Below, in pieces: positions 26,095-35,221 of a DNA stretch of 64,000 bases. Source of the DNA: VMCP01 sp964527775 (GTDB lineage Bacteria > Bacteroidota > Bacteroidia > NS11-12g > UBA955); assembly GCA_964527775.1 (NCBI GenBank), contig CAZGQS010000009.1, positions 1 through 64,000 of the forward strand. The letters are read 5' to 3'. Made by a program: the position numbers and the translations under genes. Below the pieces are notes generated by a model. That model was not told where the DNA came from. It worked only from the letters and a program-made list of their open reading frames with translations, and made no database searches. Each line of letters opens with the position of its first letter. The stretch's first letter is position 1.

Positions 26095-27483
26095 ATGAAA
26101 TTTGATATTGCTGTCATAGGTAGTGGACCCGGCGGTTACGTTGCTGCCATCCGCGCTTCACAATTGGGTAAAAAAGTTGCCATCATCGAAAAAGCAGATT
26201 TAGGTGGTGTGTGTTTGAACTGGGGTTGTATACCCACCAAAGCCTTGTTAAAGAGTGCTCAGGTGTTCGATTACATCAACCACGCATCTGACTACGGAAT
26301 TTCCGTAGCTGACGTTAAAAGCGATTTCGACGGCATGATTAAACGCAGTCGCGGAGTTGCCGATGGAATGAGCAAGGGTATTGCCTTCTTGATGAAGAAA
26401 AACAAGATTGAAGTCATCAAAGGAACTGCAAAATTGGCCGGTAAAGGCAAAATTGCAGTTACTGGAGAAGATGGTAAAGTAAATACCGTTGAGGTAGATC
26501 ATACTATTCTTGCAACAGGTTCAAGAAGCCGCCAATTGCCAAACATTCCAATTGATGGAAAACACGTCATTGGATACCGCGAGGCGATGGTTCTTCCAAA
26601 GCAACCTAAAGAAATGTTGATCATTGGTAGCGGTGCTATTGGAATGGAGTTCGCATACTTCTACAACACCATCGGTACCAAAGTGACCATCGTTGAGTTC
26701 ATGAGCCGCATTCTTCCTGTGGAAGATGAGGAAGTGAGCAAGGCCATGGCCATGTCATACAAGAAAAAAGGCGTTGAAATTCTTACAGAATCAAGCGTTG
26801 AGAAAGTAGATATTAAAGGCGACCGTTGCACCGTGAGCATCAAGACCGCAAAAGGTGTTGAAACCCGTGAATGCGACATCGTTTTGAGCGCAGCAGGCGT
26901 TGAAACCAACCTTGAAAACTTAGGTTTAGAGGAGATGGGCGTTAAAACCGAAAGAGGTAAAGTAGTGGTAGACGAGTTCTACAAAACTACCGTTCCTGGC
27001 GTATATGCCATCGGTGATATCGTACCAGGTCCAGCTCTTGCGCACGTGGCTTCTGCAGAAGGAATCATTTGCGTTGAAGCTATCTGCGGACACCACCCCC
27101 AGCCGTTGAACTACGGTAACATCCCAGGTTGTACTTACACTCATCCTGAGGTTGCTTCAGTGGGACTTACTGAGGCTCAAGCTAAGGAAAAAGGGTACGA
27201 AATTCGCGTGGGTAAATTCCCCTTCAGTGCAAGCGGAAAAGCCAGCGCTAGCGGACATAAAGACGGATTTGTTAAGGTTATTTTCGACAAGAAATACGGT
27301 GAGTGGTTGGGTTGCCACATGATGGGCGAAGGTGTTACAGACATGATCGCTGAAGCAGTGGTTGCTCGTAACCTTGAAACTACCGGTATGGAAGTGTTGA
27401 AGTCAGTGCATCCGCATCCCACCATGAGCGAAGCCGTGATGGAAGCAGTAGCACAGGCCTACGATGAGTGTATACACTTATAA
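26095..27483 (+). CDS. lpdA: dihydrolipoyl dehydrogenase
   Basis: This 462-residue flavoprotein is the E3 component of 2-oxoacid dehydrogenase complexes. The FAD-binding GSGPGGYVAAIRASQLG is near residues 9-25, the redox disulfide is in GGVCLNWGCIPTKAL near 37-51, the NAD-binding IGSGAIGMEFAYFY is near 178, FAD motif YAIGDIVPG is near 304, and the catalytic HPHPTMSEAVMEA is at the C-terminus. It lies 33 bases after typA and a TATCTTCG -7-like box sits at 26068-26075. The length is normal. Confidence 0.96.
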   Translation: MKFDIAVIGSGPGGYVAAIRASQLGKKVAIIEKADLGGVCLNWGCIPTKALLKSAQVFDYINHASDYGISVADVKSDFDGMIKRSRGVADGMSKGIAFLMKKNKIEVIKGTAKLAGKGKIAVTGEDGKVNTVEVDHTILATGSRSRQLPNIPIDGKHVIGYREAMVLPKQPKEMLIIGSGAIGMEFAYFYNTIGTKVTIVEFMSRILPVEDEEVSKAMAMSYKKKGVEILTESSVEKVDIKGDRCTVSIKTAKGVETRECDIVLSAAGVETNLENLGLEEMGVKTERGKVVVDEFYKTTVPGVYAIGDIVPGPALAHVASAEGIICVEAICGHHPQPLNYGNIPGCTYTHPEVASVGLTEAQAKEKGYEIRVGKFPFSASGKASASGHKDGFVKVIFDKKYGEWLGCHMMGEGVTDMIAEAVVARNLETTGMEVLKSVHPHPTMSEAVMEAVAQAYDECIHL

Positions 27484-27491
27484 GCAGAGGC

Positions 27492-28133
27492 ATGCCTTTG
27501 CAGTCGTTTACCTTCAATCCTCTGGCTGAGAACACCTACATCCTCTGGGATGACAACACCAAACACGCCGCCATCATTGATGCCGGCATGTACAACCGAG
27601 ACGAATGTCAACAGATTAAGTCTTTTTTAGAAGACCATCAATTGACACTCACTCACTTGTTAGGTACTCACGCACATATTGATCACATTTTTGGTAATTG
27701 GTACATCAAGCAAGAATTTGCTGATGTACCATACTACCTTCACGCCGATGACGTGAAAATGATTCAGCGCTCCGACGCCATGGCCGCAGTTTGGAGCCTA
27801 GATTATACTCCTTCTCCCCTCCCCGATCACTACGTTCAACACGGAGATTCCATTGTCATTGGAACCCTGAAGTTGGATGTTCGATTCGTTCCTGGACATT
27901 CACCCGGACACGTGATTTACATCCAAGAAGACGAAAACATAGCCATCGTAGGTGATTGTGTTTTCCAAGGATCTATTGGTAGAACCGATCTTCCCGGAGG
28001 AAACCACGATCTACTTTTAGAGAAAATTCGTTCAGAAATCTTTACCCTTCCGGCAGACATGAAATTGTTCTGCGGACACGGACCTTCCACCACCGTGGAA
28101 CACGAAATCAAACACAATCCTTTTTTTCAGTAA
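27492..28133 (+). CDS. metallo-beta-lactamase-fold hydrolase (glyoxalase II-like, YcbL type)
   Basis: This 213-residue protein has the metal-binding motif THAHIDHIFG near 58-67, followed by PGHSPGHVIY, GDCVFQGSIGRTDLPGG and CGHGPSTTVEHE. These are the features of the YcbL/glyoxalase II group that hydrolyse thioesters such as lactoylglutathione. I chose the ATG at 27492 because the family starts MPLQSFTFNPLAENTYIL. It begins 8 bases past the lpdA stop and probably shares its transcript. Confidence 0.9.
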   Translation: MPLQSFTFNPLAENTYILWDDNTKHAAIIDAGMYNRDECQQIKSFLEDHQLTLTHLLGTHAHIDHIFGNWYIKQEFADVPYYLHADDVKMIQRSDAMAAVWSLDYTPSPLPDHYVQHGDSIVIGTLKLDVRFVPGHSPGHVIYIQEDENIAIVGDCVFQGSIGRTDLPGGNHDLLLEKIRSEIFTLPADMKLFCGHGPSTTVEHEIKHNPFFQ

Positions 28134-28148
28134 AGTGTTAGTATAGGC

Positions 28149-29759
28149 GTGCTGTCTCAAAAGCTAGATTATATCGCCCAATTACTCACCGAAGTCGGAA
28201 TCACCCAATGGGTGGTATCTCCAGGTTCTAGAAATGCACCTATTGTAGCGGCACTTTTACGAAACGGACATAATCTTCACAGCCTCCCAGATGAGCGATC
28301 AGCGGCTTTTGCTGCCCTAGGCATGGCTCAAGCAAATCAATTCCCTGCGGCGTTTCTTTGCACATCGGGATCAGCCTTAGTCAACGCTTTCCCAGCGGTG
28401 GTTGAAGCGTATTACCAACGCATACCCTTGCTGATTGTATCGGCTGACCGCCCCGAAGAACTCATTGACCAATGGGACGGCCAAACTTTGAGACAACCCG
28501 GTATTTTTGGAACCTATTCCCGGCACGCACATCATTGCAATCCGAGAAAAACTGATTTTGCTCAACTTCAACAAGGACTCTACTCTTTATTTACGGAAGC
28601 ATTCATTGACATTCCCGGTCCAATCCATTTAAATATAGCACTTTCGGAGCCCATATACGAAGGTATTTCAGAAAATGCCACTCATTTTGAGGTTCCTCCG
28701 TTTGTATTTAAAGCCATCAAGCAACCCGAAGTCACCATAGACTCGGTCGCGCAACAGTTGAATGGGTTTTCAAAAATTGCCGTTTTGGTAGGACAAAATC
28801 CTCCATCAGATACTCTTTCTTCTGTTTTAGCTCAATTGGAAAATCACTTACCAGTTTTCACCGACGTTTGCAGTTCACAACAGCAATTCGGTTTAAAAGG
28901 TTGGGATTTCGCTCTATTGAAAAGAGATATTCCTTCAGATTTATCCCCTGATTTATTGATCACCCTAGGAACGGTTACCCTGTCTAAACCCCTTAAAAAC
29001 TTCCTCAAGAAACACAAACCCAAGCACCTGCATCTCGGTTCTTACAGTGAAATTGGAGATCCCTTTGAAACGGCACCCAAATGGATACCTTGTTTTGAAG
29101 CAGATTATTTGCAAGGTGTTGTAGAATGCTTGAAGGAGCAGAATGCCCTTGATCAGCATTTCCTTACCTGTAAGAATTTTCTGGCTGACTGGAATCACTT
29201 TTTAGGAAATCAAACCTTAAAACCCCAAGATTTATCAGAACCCTTCGCTTCAGAATTGGCTTGGATGAAGGCGTTGTTTCAGAAACTGAATGGAGATCAT
29301 TTGGTGCATTTGGGTAATTCGATGTCGGTTCGCTACGGAAGTTGGTCCACTCCCACCCAAGCTCAGATTTATTCAAACCGCGGAGTCAGCGGCATTGATG
29401 GTTGTTTGAGCACCGCTGTGGGCTCAGCATGGGCAAATCTAGATAAAACCGTAATTGCCATTGTAGGTGATGTGACCGCCGTATATGATTCAAACGCCTT
29501 TTGGACCAACCTACCTCCAAATTTGAGAGTGGTCATATTCAACAATACCGGCGGAAGAATTTTTGATTGGATTGAAGGGCCTAACTCATATGAACCCTTA
29601 CGAGAGTTCATTCATACGCCCAGAAAGTTCAACTTTAAGCATCTAGCTGCCCAATTTGAGGTTGAACATGCTTCTTACCGCATTTCGGAAATTGATAACA
29701 GCATTCAGGATTTATTTTTTGCAAAAAATGCAAAACTTATTGAGCTTATTTCTCAATAA
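28149..29759 (+). CDS. menD: 2-succinyl-5-enolpyruvyl-6-hydroxy-3-cyclohexene-1-carboxylate synthase MenD
   Basis: This 536-residue thiamine-diphosphate enzyme of menaquinone synthesis condenses isochorismate with 2-oxoglutarate. It shows SPGSRNAPI near 24-32 and the catalytic-glutamate region LPDERSAAFAALG near 47-59. The cofactor motif is GDVTAVYDSNAFWTN near 438-452, with GGRIFDWI after it. The start codon is a GTG at 28149. It is in line with the lpdA-hydrolase group. Its 3' end overlaps the convergent smpB by 7 bases. Confidence 0.95.
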   Translation: MLSQKLDYIAQLLTEVGITQWVVSPGSRNAPIVAALLRNGHNLHSLPDERSAAFAALGMAQANQFPAAFLCTSGSALVNAFPAVVEAYYQRIPLLIVSADRPEELIDQWDGQTLRQPGIFGTYSRHAHHCNPRKTDFAQLQQGLYSLFTEAFIDIPGPIHLNIALSEPIYEGISENATHFEVPPFVFKAIKQPEVTIDSVAQQLNGFSKIAVLVGQNPPSDTLSSVLAQLENHLPVFTDVCSSQQQFGLKGWDFALLKRDIPSDLSPDLLITLGTVTLSKPLKNFLKKHKPKHLHLGSYSEIGDPFETAPKWIPCFEADYLQGVVECLKEQNALDQHFLTCKNFLADWNHFLGNQTLKPQDLSEPFASELAWMKALFQKLNGDHLVHLGNSMSVRYGSWSTPTQAQIYSNRGVSGIDGCLSTAVGSAWANLDKTVIAIVGDVTAVYDSNAFWTNLPPNLRVVIFNNTGGRIFDWIEGPNSYEPLREFIHTPRKFNFKHLAAQFEVEHASYRISEIDNSIQDLFFAKNAKLIELISQ

Positions 29760-30208
29760 CGCGTGCGATCTAAGTCGCGTTGGATGTCTTTTTCTTTAAG
29801 GTCTTCGCGCTTATCGAAGGTTTTCTTACCTTGACCAAGACCAATTTCTAGCTTGAAAAATCCGCGATCGCTTTCAAACAACCTTACTGGAAAAACGGCA
29901 TAGCCTTTTGATTTGATGCGCGCTTCAATTTTGGCTAATTCGCGTTTATTGAGAAGGAGTTTCCGATCTCGCATGGGTTCATGGGCATCATAACTGGCCT
30001 GCTTCCATTCCGATATATGCACATTTCTCAAGAAAAGCTCTCCATTTTCCATATAGCAATACCCATCACCCATATTCACGGAATTGCTTCTGATGGACTT
30101 TACCTCAGAACCTCTCAATTCCATACCGGTTTCAAATCGTTCTTCAATGTGATAATTGAACGACGCTTTTCGGTTGTGGATTTCTATTTTCTTGATTCCT
30201 TTACTCAC
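29753..30208 (-). CDS. smpB: SsrA-binding protein SmpB
   Basis: This 151-residue protein binds tmRNA and brings it to stalled ribosomes. The pattern is complete: NRKASFNYHIEERFETGMEL, RGSEVKSIRSNSVNMGDGYC, KLLLNKRELAKIEARI, and the C-terminal KKTFDKREDLKEKDIQRDLDR. It ends just inside menD on the opposite strand, and its start overlaps the upstream hotdog gene by 4 bases, so the two are coupled. No tmRNA gene was seen in this window. Confidence 0.96.
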   Translation of the reverse strand: MSKGIKKIEIHNRKASFNYHIEERFETGMELRGSEVKSIRSNSVNMGDGYCYMENGELFLRNVHISEWKQASYDAHEPMRDRKLLLNKRELAKIEARIKSKGYAVFPVRLFESDRGFFKLEIGLGQGKKTFDKREDLKEKDIQRDLDRTRY

Positions 30209-30600
30209 TTTGATATTTGATCAATGATGCGTTGTACTTTTTCCTTCAAGAGGATTTTTTGGCCTTGTTGTCCTTCAGCCACCAGCCTATCCCCTACATA
30301 AACCCAGAAATCACAATCAATGCTGTTGCCCTCTAGTCGAGAGATTTCAGCTTTTATCGTTACGGTTTCACCGAGCAAAGCGGGCGAGGCATGTTTGATG
30401 TTCAGAAAAGTTCCTATGCCTTCTTCGTGATCTTCTTTCATGTTGAGTACGAATTGTCGGCAGGTCCACTCAGCGTCACGTCCCAAAGAAAACGTTGAAT
30501 AAAAAGGATGTACCCTTTCACCGTTGAAAGCGGCCAAATCGTTTTCTGTAACTAAAAACGACAATTGAGTTTGGTCGCCAACTTGGTGAATCGGTTTCAT
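30205..30600 (-). CDS. hotdog-fold thioesterase-like protein
   Basis: This 131-residue protein resembles the single hotdog FlK-type thioesterases: VTENDLAAFNGERVHPFYST, then HASPALLGETVTIKAEISRL and a WVYVGDRLVAEGQQGQKILL strand. Such enzymes hydrolyse acyl-CoA thioesters; the substrate here cannot be told. It overlaps smpB by 4 bases and the upstream gene by 1 base. Confidence 0.7.
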   Translation of the reverse strand: MKPIHQVGDQTQLSFLVTENDLAAFNGERVHPFYSTFSLGRDAEWTCRQFVLNMKEDHEEGIGTFLNIKHASPALLGETVTIKAEISRLEGNSIDCDFWVYVGDRLVAEGQQGQKILLKEKVQRIIDQISK

Positions 30601-30935
30601 TAAAGTTCTTCTAAAAGCTCTTTGGGCGAAATTTCCATGTGCGAAGCATCATAGGTGCACTCGCCATTTTTCACTACAATAATTTGGGGTGATTCGTGAT
30701 AAACATGGAGTTTTTCAGCGATATAATTTGACACAGGCCTATGAGCAATGAGATCTAGATAATAGAAATCTGCCTTTTCCAAGGCACTTTGGTCTAAATT
30801 TTTCAACCGGTTCATGGCCATGGTAGATATAGAACAACGGGTAGAATGTTTAAAAAAAACGACCGGTTTCTGGGCCGAGTTTTGAACGGCTTGATCTACT
30901 TGTTCAGTACTCAATAAATCGTGCCAACCCTGCAT
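30600..30935 (-). CDS. ytxJ: YtxJ-like bacillithiol-system thioredoxin-fold protein
   Basis: This 111-residue thioredoxin-fold protein has a single redox Cys in VVFFKHSTRCSISTMAMNRL, as in YtxJ, which works in bacillithiol-dependent redox maintenance. The conserved VYHESPQIIVVKNGE segment near residue 80 is also present. I start it at the ATG at 30933-30935 because upstream codons overlap the small lipoprotein gene and do not match the family. It begins 4 bases past that lipoprotein and ends at the start codon of the hotdog gene, so the whole group is one transcript. Confidence 0.85.
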   Translation of the reverse strand: MQGWHDLLSTEQVDQAVQNSAQKPVVFFKHSTRCSISTMAMNRLKNLDQSALEKADFYYLDLIAHRPVSNYIAEKLHVYHESPQIIVVKNGECTYDASHMEISPKELLEEL

Positions 30936-30939
30936 TCTA

Positions 30940-31059
30940 TTAGCGGTTGATGGTGGTTCTCTCACCCATGCTTGGGCATTTGTCTTTTTTGCGAACGCCA
31001 CATGCAGTGAACAGAGTTGCAGCGATACCAATAATTGCGATTAATTTTGCAGTCTTCAT
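30940..31059 (-). CDS. small lipoprotein, 39 aa
   Basis: This short gene gives MKTAKLIAIIGIAATLFTAC followed by GVRKKDKCPSMGERTTINR. The lipobox is LFTAC with Cys at residue 20, leaving a 20-residue basic tail with one more Cys. It starts on the same bases as the divergent methyltransferase-like gene (CATG at 31057-31060) and ends 4 bases before ytxJ. Tiny basic lipoproteins of this kind are common in Bacteroidota; the role is unknown. Confidence 0.7.
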   Translation of the reverse strand: MKTAKLIAIIGIAATLFTACGVRKKDKCPSMGERTTINR

Positions 31060-32290
31060 GATTTCCGATTTAATATGCAAATTAAACGCTTTTGAGGGCA
31101 TTTCTCTTGCTTTGTCCGCTATTAATTCGGAAAAATCGTTGCAGAAAACACCATCACTCGGCGAACTGCAGAAAAAGTTCGGTGAATTCATGCCCCTAGC
31201 CTTAGAACAGTTCAAGCTTAAAGATAAGGCTGTCAAGAAATTACCTACTTTTGTTTCCGGGGGATGTTTATTCGAACAACGAAGTCTTGAGCAATCAACC
31301 TCAGAAGCTGTAGCCCGTTGGAAATCGGCTTACTTTTCAGCAAAAATGGTGCTCAGCCTTACCGGCGGACTTGGAATAGACGATTGGGCTTGGCTTAAAA
31401 CCGGAAGTACGGTCATCAGTTTAGACCCGAATGAGGCGCTAAATCAATTGGTCAACTTCAATTTTAGCAGATTAAATTCACATTTGGGTTACACCAGGCT
31501 GACGGTTACCGCCGAAGAATATTTAGCGGCCCATAACATAGATCAGATTACTGATTTAATATATATAGACCCTGACCGAAGACAAGAAAATGAGCGATTG
31601 GGAGGCAATTTTTCTGTTTTCCAACCCAATATTGTGGAGTTGATAGAAAAATATGGCACCCAAGATATTCCTTGGCTGATCAAATTGAGTCCTGCTACAG
31701 ATTTCAGAGAAATTAGAAAATGGCTTCCTGGCAAATTGCACTTTTACAGTGTTATGCACAAATCGGAAGTGAAGGAATTATTGGTGGTGGTTCATCCCCA
31801 GAAAGCTAAAAACATCCTCCGCAGCGCGGTATTCATTAAAGAAAACGGAGAAGCTGATATCTTCAACGAAGACGATGATTTGAAACCATTAGAAAGTGCG
31901 AGAGATGGCGAAAATTACATTTTTGAACCACACGGACATTTGAACGTGTTGGGGTTGAATGAGAAGTTCAAAGGGCTCGCTGATTTGGTATCGGTTACAA
32001 CTCAAAATACCTTGTTTGTGGGACCCATGGCATTTCCGAATCATTTAGGACGGACATTAAGGGTAGATTTTGAGTTTGCCGGCAGTTTGAAAGAACTCAA
32101 ACGAATGTTGAAAGATCAAAACATTGTTCAGGGGACTGTCACACCCAGGGATTGTGGGGGCATGAAAGGCCAAGAAATCTTGAAATTTTTGGGAATAAAA
32201 GACGGCGGGAATCAGGTTGTTTTCATCACCAAAAGAGGATCAGAATTCAGGGCCTGGATAGGTATTTACTTGTTTACTCTAGACAGATAA
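31058..32290 (+). CDS. class I SAM-dependent methyltransferase-like protein
   Basis: This protein of about 410 residues has a class I methyltransferase fold: an AdoMet-binding LSLTGGLGIDDWAW near residue 99, ISLDPNEALNQLVNFN near 121, DLIYIDPDRRQ near 164, and LIKLSPATDFREI near 203. The C-terminal part resembles THUMP-like domains of RNA methyltransferases. The target is not known. I start it at the ATG at 31058 because the family needs an N-terminal helix region before KKLPTF. Its start codon overlaps the start of the divergent lipoprotein by 2 bases, and its 3' end overlaps hemD by 25 bases. Confidence 0.8.
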   Translation: MISDLICKLNAFEGISLALSAINSEKSLQKTPSLGELQKKFGEFMPLALEQFKLKDKAVKKLPTFVSGGCLFEQRSLEQSTSEAVARWKSAYFSAKMVLSLTGGLGIDDWAWLKTGSTVISLDPNEALNQLVNFNFSRLNSHLGYTRLTVTAEEYLAAHNIDQITDLIYIDPDRRQENERLGGNFSVFQPNIVELIEKYGTQDIPWLIKLSPATDFREIRKWLPGKLHFYSVMHKSEVKELLVVVHPQKAKNILRSAVFIKENGEADIFNEDDDLKPLESARDGENYIFEPHGHLNVLGLNEKFKGLADLVSVTTQNTLFVGPMAFPNHLGRTLRVDFEFAGSLKELKRMLKDQNIVQGTVTPRDCGGMKGQEILKFLGIKDGGNQVVFITKRGSEFRAWIGIYLFTLDR

Positions 32291-33027
32291 TCTTCTAAGG
32301 CAGCCACCATACTTGGAATGTTCACCGCAGGTGCAGGAATATCCAAAATCAGATTGTGTTCTTCAATGGCCTGCTGGGTAGAACTTCCGAATCCGGCGAT
32401 TCTGGTTTTATTCTGAACAAAACCGGGGAAGTTATCGTACAAAGATTTGATATCGGCGGGTGAAAAGAATACAATCACATCGTAGAAAACGTTCTCAAGG
32501 TCGCTCAAATCTGAGGAAACGGTGCGATAGATGATGACTTCGGTGAAGTCAAATTCATTTTGAGTAAAGTAATCAGGGATGCTTGGTTTGCGAATATCGC
32601 TGCAGGGGAACAAGAATTTCTCTTTCTTGTGGGTTTTGAAGAGGGTCAAGAAATCTTTTTCGTTTCCTTTGGATGTAAACATTTTACGTTTACGAGGAAC
32701 GATGTATTTCTGAACGTAATTGGAAACATTCTCATTGATTGAAAAATACTTCATCTCAGGAGAAATTTCGACCTTCATTTCTTGGGCCAAAGAAAAGAAA
32801 TAATCTACGGCATTTTTGGAATTAAAGATTACTGCAGTAAAATCAGCAAAATTGACTTTTTGCTTTCTAATTTCTTTGGGAGTTAATGGTTCAATGTGAA
32901 TAAACGCCCTGAAATCAATGGTGATTTTGTACTTTTTTGCAAACTCTTCATACACGTTTCTGCCCGGTTCTGGCGGGGGTTGCGTGATCAGAATGGATTT
33001 GACTTTGGTTTCTCTTTCCGGGTACAT
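32266..33027 (-). CDS. hemD: uroporphyrinogen-III synthase
   Basis: This 253-residue protein has the HemD-type layout: ILITQPPPEPGRN at the start, FTAVIFNSKNAVDYFF near 70, an interdomain region, VIVFFSPADIKSLYDNF near 190, and IAGFGSSTQQAIEE near 215. HemD closes and rearranges the linear tetrapyrrole for haem synthesis. The family is poorly conserved, so the call rests on the overall pattern. It is co-transcribed with the DUF4271 gene 3 bases upstream, a common Bacteroidota arrangement. Confidence 0.85.
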   Translation of the reverse strand: MYPERETKVKSILITQPPPEPGRNVYEEFAKKYKITIDFRAFIHIEPLTPKEIRKQKVNFADFTAVIFNSKNAVDYFFSLAQEMKVEISPEMKYFSINENVSNYVQKYIVPRKRKMFTSKGNEKDFLTLFKTHKKEKFLFPCSDIRKPSIPDYFTQNEFDFTEVIIYRTVSSDLSDLENVFYDVIVFFSPADIKSLYDNFPGFVQNKTRIAGFGSSTQQAIEEHNLILDIPAPAVNIPSMVAALEDYLSRVNK

Positions 33028-33030
33028 GAA

Positions 33031-33972
33031 TTATGATATGTTTATTCCTAAAAACTTTAGCAAAAGCAAATAAGGGATAATTTCCAAGGTGCAAAGGTAC
33101 AAAATTGAAGTGAAATTTAATGTGTTATCTTTTATTAATCCGTAAACTTGGTACAATAAACGAATTGATATCCAAATAATTAAAGACGAATAAATGATTT
33201 TCAACCACAAAGAATTGTTGGAGTAGTCAGCATTGTAATAACTTAGAAGAAATACCGGCATGCAAATTAGGCCGAACAACAGATTGACATTTATTTGCCT
33301 TTGAAATTGACGCAACAACACCCCTCCCATATCCATGCTTTGTGTAAAAATGTATTGAGCAAAGAGCAACAATCCATTAAAAATACCGGTCACAATAATT
33401 GCTAAAATAAAAGTATAAATGCTGTTCAATCGGTTGTAATCAGCGGCCACAAGGTAAAGGAGAATTCCCTGACAGAAGACCAACAATCCCAAGTTAAAAG
33501 CATGCACACTGCCGGCGGCAGAGCTTATGGCTTGTTCACGCATCAAGTCTTCGAAATAATATTGTTTGGTAAAACTGCTCATTCTGAGCTGAAATTGCTT
33601 GGCGAAAGCCGCTCTAAAATAGAGGTAATACAATATGATGAAAATACTGACCGCAAAAAACCAAAACTTCACTCTCGAAATTCTCAAATACGTTTCATGA
33701 ATAAAAGGCGAGTAAGGCTCGTAAACTCGATCAACCTTAACCGAAGGTGTTTGCCAATTGAGGGCACTTTTGAATCTCCCTGAACCAGAATCCTTCGACA
33801 CAGAATCCCAAAACCTAAATCCCGCTCTACTATATTTAATAACATTGCTATCAAGCAATTGCAAGGAATCTGGCTCCATTTCTACAGGAAGCGTCTGAGC
33901 CATCAATCTGTTAGATTGGGCTGTTAACATCCAAAGAAACCAAAAAAATAGCCACTTAACCTTAGAGCTCAT
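33031..33972 (-). CDS. DUF4271 integral membrane protein
   Basis: The protein has about 313 residues. It starts with a signal-like segment (MSSKVKWLFFWFLWMLTAQS), then a polar domain, then at least five membrane segments from about residue 100 on (VKFWFFAVSIFIILYYLYF and others). The C-terminal LKFLGINIS is typical of DUF4271. The start at 33972 fits the signal peptide; upstream codons would overlap the divergent hemW. The family is found next to hemD in Bacteroidota; its function is unknown to me. Confidence 0.8.
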   Translation of the reverse strand: MSSKVKWLFFWFLWMLTAQSNRLMAQTLPVEMEPDSLQLLDSNVIKYSRAGFRFWDSVSKDSGSGRFKSALNWQTPSVKVDRVYEPYSPFIHETYLRISRVKFWFFAVSIFIILYYLYFRAAFAKQFQLRMSSFTKQYYFEDLMREQAISSAAGSVHAFNLGLLVFCQGILLYLVAADYNRLNSIYTFILAIIVTGIFNGLLLFAQYIFTQSMDMGGVLLRQFQRQINVNLLFGLICMPVFLLSYYNADYSNNSLWLKIIYSSLIIWISIRLLYQVYGLIKDNTLNFTSILYLCTLEIIPYLLLLKFLGINIS

Positions 33973-34009
33973 AAAAGTCAGATTGGCAAAAATACAATAA
34001 CTTCGCACT

Positions 34010-35134
34010 ATGTCGGGCATCTATTTGCACATTCCCTTTTGCAGAAAAGCGTGCCACTATTGCAACTTCCATTTCAGCACATCGCTAAAGCTAAAGAATG
34101 AATTTCTTGAAGCGCTCCTGCTAGAAATTGACCGCAAAAAGAATCAACAACTGACTCTTGAAACCATCTATTTTGGTGGTGGCACTCCATCCCTGCTTGA
34201 AAAAGATGAGTTGCGCCAAATTTTGGATGCACTGAATTCGTCGTTTAATCTTTCCCAAATCCAAGAAATAACCTTAGAATGTAACCCCGAAGACATCACT
34301 TCAAAACAACTGGAATCTTGGCTGGAACTGGGTATAAATAGACTGAGTATTGGGGTTCAATCGCTCAACGATACTGAGTTGCAGTTGATGAACCGAAATC
34401 ACCAGGCTGAGCAATCCAAAAAATCGGTTCAACTCGCAGTAGAAACCGGATTTCAAAACTTGACCATTGATTTGATCTATGGAACGCCTTGGAAATCCCT
34501 TCAGGAGTGGGAAAACGAACTTCGATGGGCGCTCAACTCCGGTATAACCCACATATCTGCCTATGCGTTAACGGTAGAACCCAAAACCGCATTGGCGCAT
34601 CAGGTTAAAAAAGGTCAAGTTCAAGAACCCGCAGACGAGCGAATGACCGAAGATTTCATGCTTTTACAAAAATTGATGCTTGATTTTGGATGGGACGCCT
34701 ATGAAATCAGCAATTATTGCAAATCAGGACACAGATCAAAACACAATTCCAATTATTGGAAAGGTTCGGCTTATTTGGGACTTGGGCCTTCAGCTCATTC
34801 TTTTGATGGTTCGCTAACCAGAAGTTGGAATATCAGCAATAACGCTCTTTACATTGAAGGAGAAAAAAAGGGAAACCCTGCTGTAGAATTTGAGAATTTA
34901 ACTTCCATGGATCGTTGCAATGAACTCATTATGACTAAATTAAGAACCAGAGAAGGTTTTCAAATCAGCGAATTAGGTGAATGGTCAGAAAGATTTAAAT
35001 CCAACAATTTCATTTTTTTAAAAAACGCATACCAAAACGGTTGGATTGCAGAATTTGAAAATTCTATATCGCTCACAAATGATGGAAAACTTATATCTGA
35101 TTATATAATTTCAGAACTCATGTTAATTGATTGA
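34010..35134 (+). CDS. hemW: HemW, radical SAM haem chaperone
   Basis: This 374-residue radical SAM protein has Cys11, Cys15 and Cys18 in IPFCRKACHYCNF, which hold the iron-sulfur cluster, then YFGGGTPSLL near 57, TLECNPEDIT near 93 and NRLSIGVQSLNDTELQ near 112. HemW resembles oxygen-independent coproporphyrinogen oxidase HemN but acts in haem transfer. The HNSNYWKGSAYLGLGPSAHS block is typical of HemW. The start is 37 bases from the divergent DUF4271 start, so the two share a short promoter region. Confidence 0.9.
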   Translation: MSGIYLHIPFCRKACHYCNFHFSTSLKLKNEFLEALLLEIDRKKNQQLTLETIYFGGGTPSLLEKDELRQILDALNSSFNLSQIQEITLECNPEDITSKQLESWLELGINRLSIGVQSLNDTELQLMNRNHQAEQSKKSVQLAVETGFQNLTIDLIYGTPWKSLQEWENELRWALNSGITHISAYALTVEPKTALAHQVKKGQVQEPADERMTEDFMLLQKLMLDFGWDAYEISNYCKSGHRSKHNSNYWKGSAYLGLGPSAHSFDGSLTRSWNISNNALYIEGEKKGNPAVEFENLTSMDRCNELIMTKLRTREGFQISELGEWSERFKSNNFIFLKNAYQNGWIAEFENSISLTNDGKLISDYIISELMLID

Positions 35135-35160
35135 TTTTTTTACACTTCCAATACAACGAG

Positions 35161-35194
35161 TTTGACCTTTCACACGTCATATATCATATTTTTG
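35161..35194 (+). promoter_or_regulatory. predicted Bacteroidota promoter
   Basis: A TTTG at 35161-35164 and a TATTTTTG at 35187-35194 match the -33 and -7 boxes (TTTG ... TAnnTTTG) with a 22-base spacer, 27 bases before the start of the Cys-rich T9SS gene. Confidence 0.5.
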
Positions 35195-35221
35195 TATAAC
35201 AAATAAACTAAACACAAAACC

